From Candidatus Marimicrobium litorale (lineage in GTDB: Bacteria; Pseudomonadota; Gammaproteobacteria; Pseudomonadales; Halieaceae): a stretch of 64,000 nucleotides of DNA. Shown here piece by piece: positions 63,591-64,000 of the stretch. The notes under the pieces were generated by a model that worked only from the letters and a program-made list of their open reading frames with translations, did no database searches and was not told the DNA's origin. Position 1 is the first letter of the stretch. Each line of letters starts with the position of its first letter. Made by a program: the position numbers and the translations under genes. Location of the stretch: positions 1,674,001-1,738,000 of the forward strand of contig NZ_SHNO01000001.1 in the NCBI RefSeq assembly GCF_026262645.1, given 5' to 3'.

Positions 63591-64000
63591 CTAGCAGCCA
63601 CGGAACTGCGGCTTGCGCTTTTCGGTGAAGGCAGTCACGCCTTCTGCCCAGTCCTCGGTCGCAGCACACTCAGCAAAACCGCGCGCCTCCATGGCCAACT
63701 GCGTCGCCAGACTGTTATCGTCCGCAGCGTAAATCAACTGTTTGGTATTGCCGATACCCACTGTCGGACCACTTGCCAGGCGTCCGATAATCTCTTCCGA
63801 TACCGCCTCGAGCTGACCCTCCTCAGCGACACGGTTTACCAGCCCCATGGATTGCGCGGTAGACGCATCGATAAAGTCTCCCAGCAAGGCGATCTCCATA
63901 GCACGTTTCACACCCACCAGTTTAGGAAGGTAATAGGAACCAGAGCCGTCGGGGCACGTTCCGATTCCAATATAAGAGCAGGCAAAACGCGCGTCGTGGG
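63591..64000 (-). CDS. Enoyl-CoA hydratase/isomerase, C-terminal part (cut by window edge)
   Basis: The last ~135 codons of a crotonase-family protein whose N-terminus lies beyond the window. The visible sequence runs ARFACSYIGIGTCPDGSGSYYLPKLVG, then ALLGDFIDASTAQSMGLVNRV, LASGPTVGIGNTKQLIYA, and ends EGVTAFTEKRKPQFRG, the standard C-terminus. The Asp-Gly region (CPDGSGS) is PaaG-like, suggesting an isomerase or a hydratase using the Asp site. The stop is 15 bases upstream of the CoA-ester lyase start. Confidence 0.92.
   Translation of the reverse strand, partial: HDARFACSYIGIGTCPDGSGSYYLPKLVGVKRAMEIALLGDFIDASTAQSMGLVNRVAEEGQLEAVSEEIIGRLASGPTVGIGNTKQLIYAADDNSLATQLAMEARGFAECAATEDWAEGVTAFTEKRKPQFRGC

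Overview
The window looks like the chromosome of an aerobic, probably marine gammaproteobacterium. The housekeeping genes (alaS, greB, gcvP, a HIT protein, a YcaR/Trm112 protein) are of gammaproteobacterial type. The rest is dominated by acyl-CoA metabolism, sulfotransferase-family proteins, a TonB receptor and periplasmic redox enzymes, a mix typical of OM60/NOR5-like or Spongiibacter-like lineages. That assignment is inference. No phage, insertion sequence, CRISPR array, rRNA or tRNA was recognised.

Region by region. 1-2.8 kb: housekeeping (alaS start, HIT, Trm112-like, an M23 peptidase, greB). 2.8-5.4 kb: a Fur-controlled operon of an outer-membrane porin, a covalent-flavin (FMN_bind) protein and a PepSY membrane protein, probably a trans-envelope electron relay for iron. 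5.5-6.7 kb: a serine hydrolase. 7.4-11.3 kb: a three-gene signalling operon of a LuxO-like sigma-54 regulator, an H-NOX haem sensor and a hybrid histidine kinase that carries an HNOBA-like domain and its own Hpt domain; this is the most interesting system here. 11.9-17.1 kb: gcvP and a quinohaemoprotein alcohol dehydrogenase. 17.2-23 kb: an RND pump, its adaptor and a secreted beta-propeller-like protein in one operon. 23.5-30.7 kb: a sulfotransferase, an SDR, phhB, a Spy-like protein, a zinc dehydrogenase, an ecdysteroid-kinase-like phosphotransferase, a phytoene-desaturase-like flavoprotein and a TetR regulator.

30.9-49.6 kb is a catabolic accessory region. It holds a sulfotransferase/DUF1214/sulfotransferase operon, a TonB receptor, a luciferase-like oxidoreductase, an Old Yellow Enzyme, two CaiB/BaiF CoA-transferases, a PrsT-like TPR lipoprotein, an operon with a limonene-epoxide-hydrolase-type protein, a 4-hydroxybutyrate-type CoA-transferase and a shortened PaaG-like protein. 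50.6-58.1 kb is a divergent beta-oxidation locus: acyl-CoA ligase, acetoacetyl-CoA synthetase and a two-subunit acyl-CoA dehydrogenase on one side, SDR and MarR on the other. 58.2-61 kb is an ergothioneine locus with intact egtB and a wrecked egtD. 61.4-64 kb: a serine hydrolase, a CoA-ester lyase and an enoyl-CoA hydratase.

Together the accessory genes suggest uptake and CoA-dependent breakdown of hydrophobic cyclic compounds (steroid- or terpenoid-like); the substrate cannot be named from sequence. Three genes are visibly broken (egtD, a class I methyltransferase, a possible FGGY kinase remnant) and one is shortened (PaaG-like), which means either recent gene decay or assembly errors.
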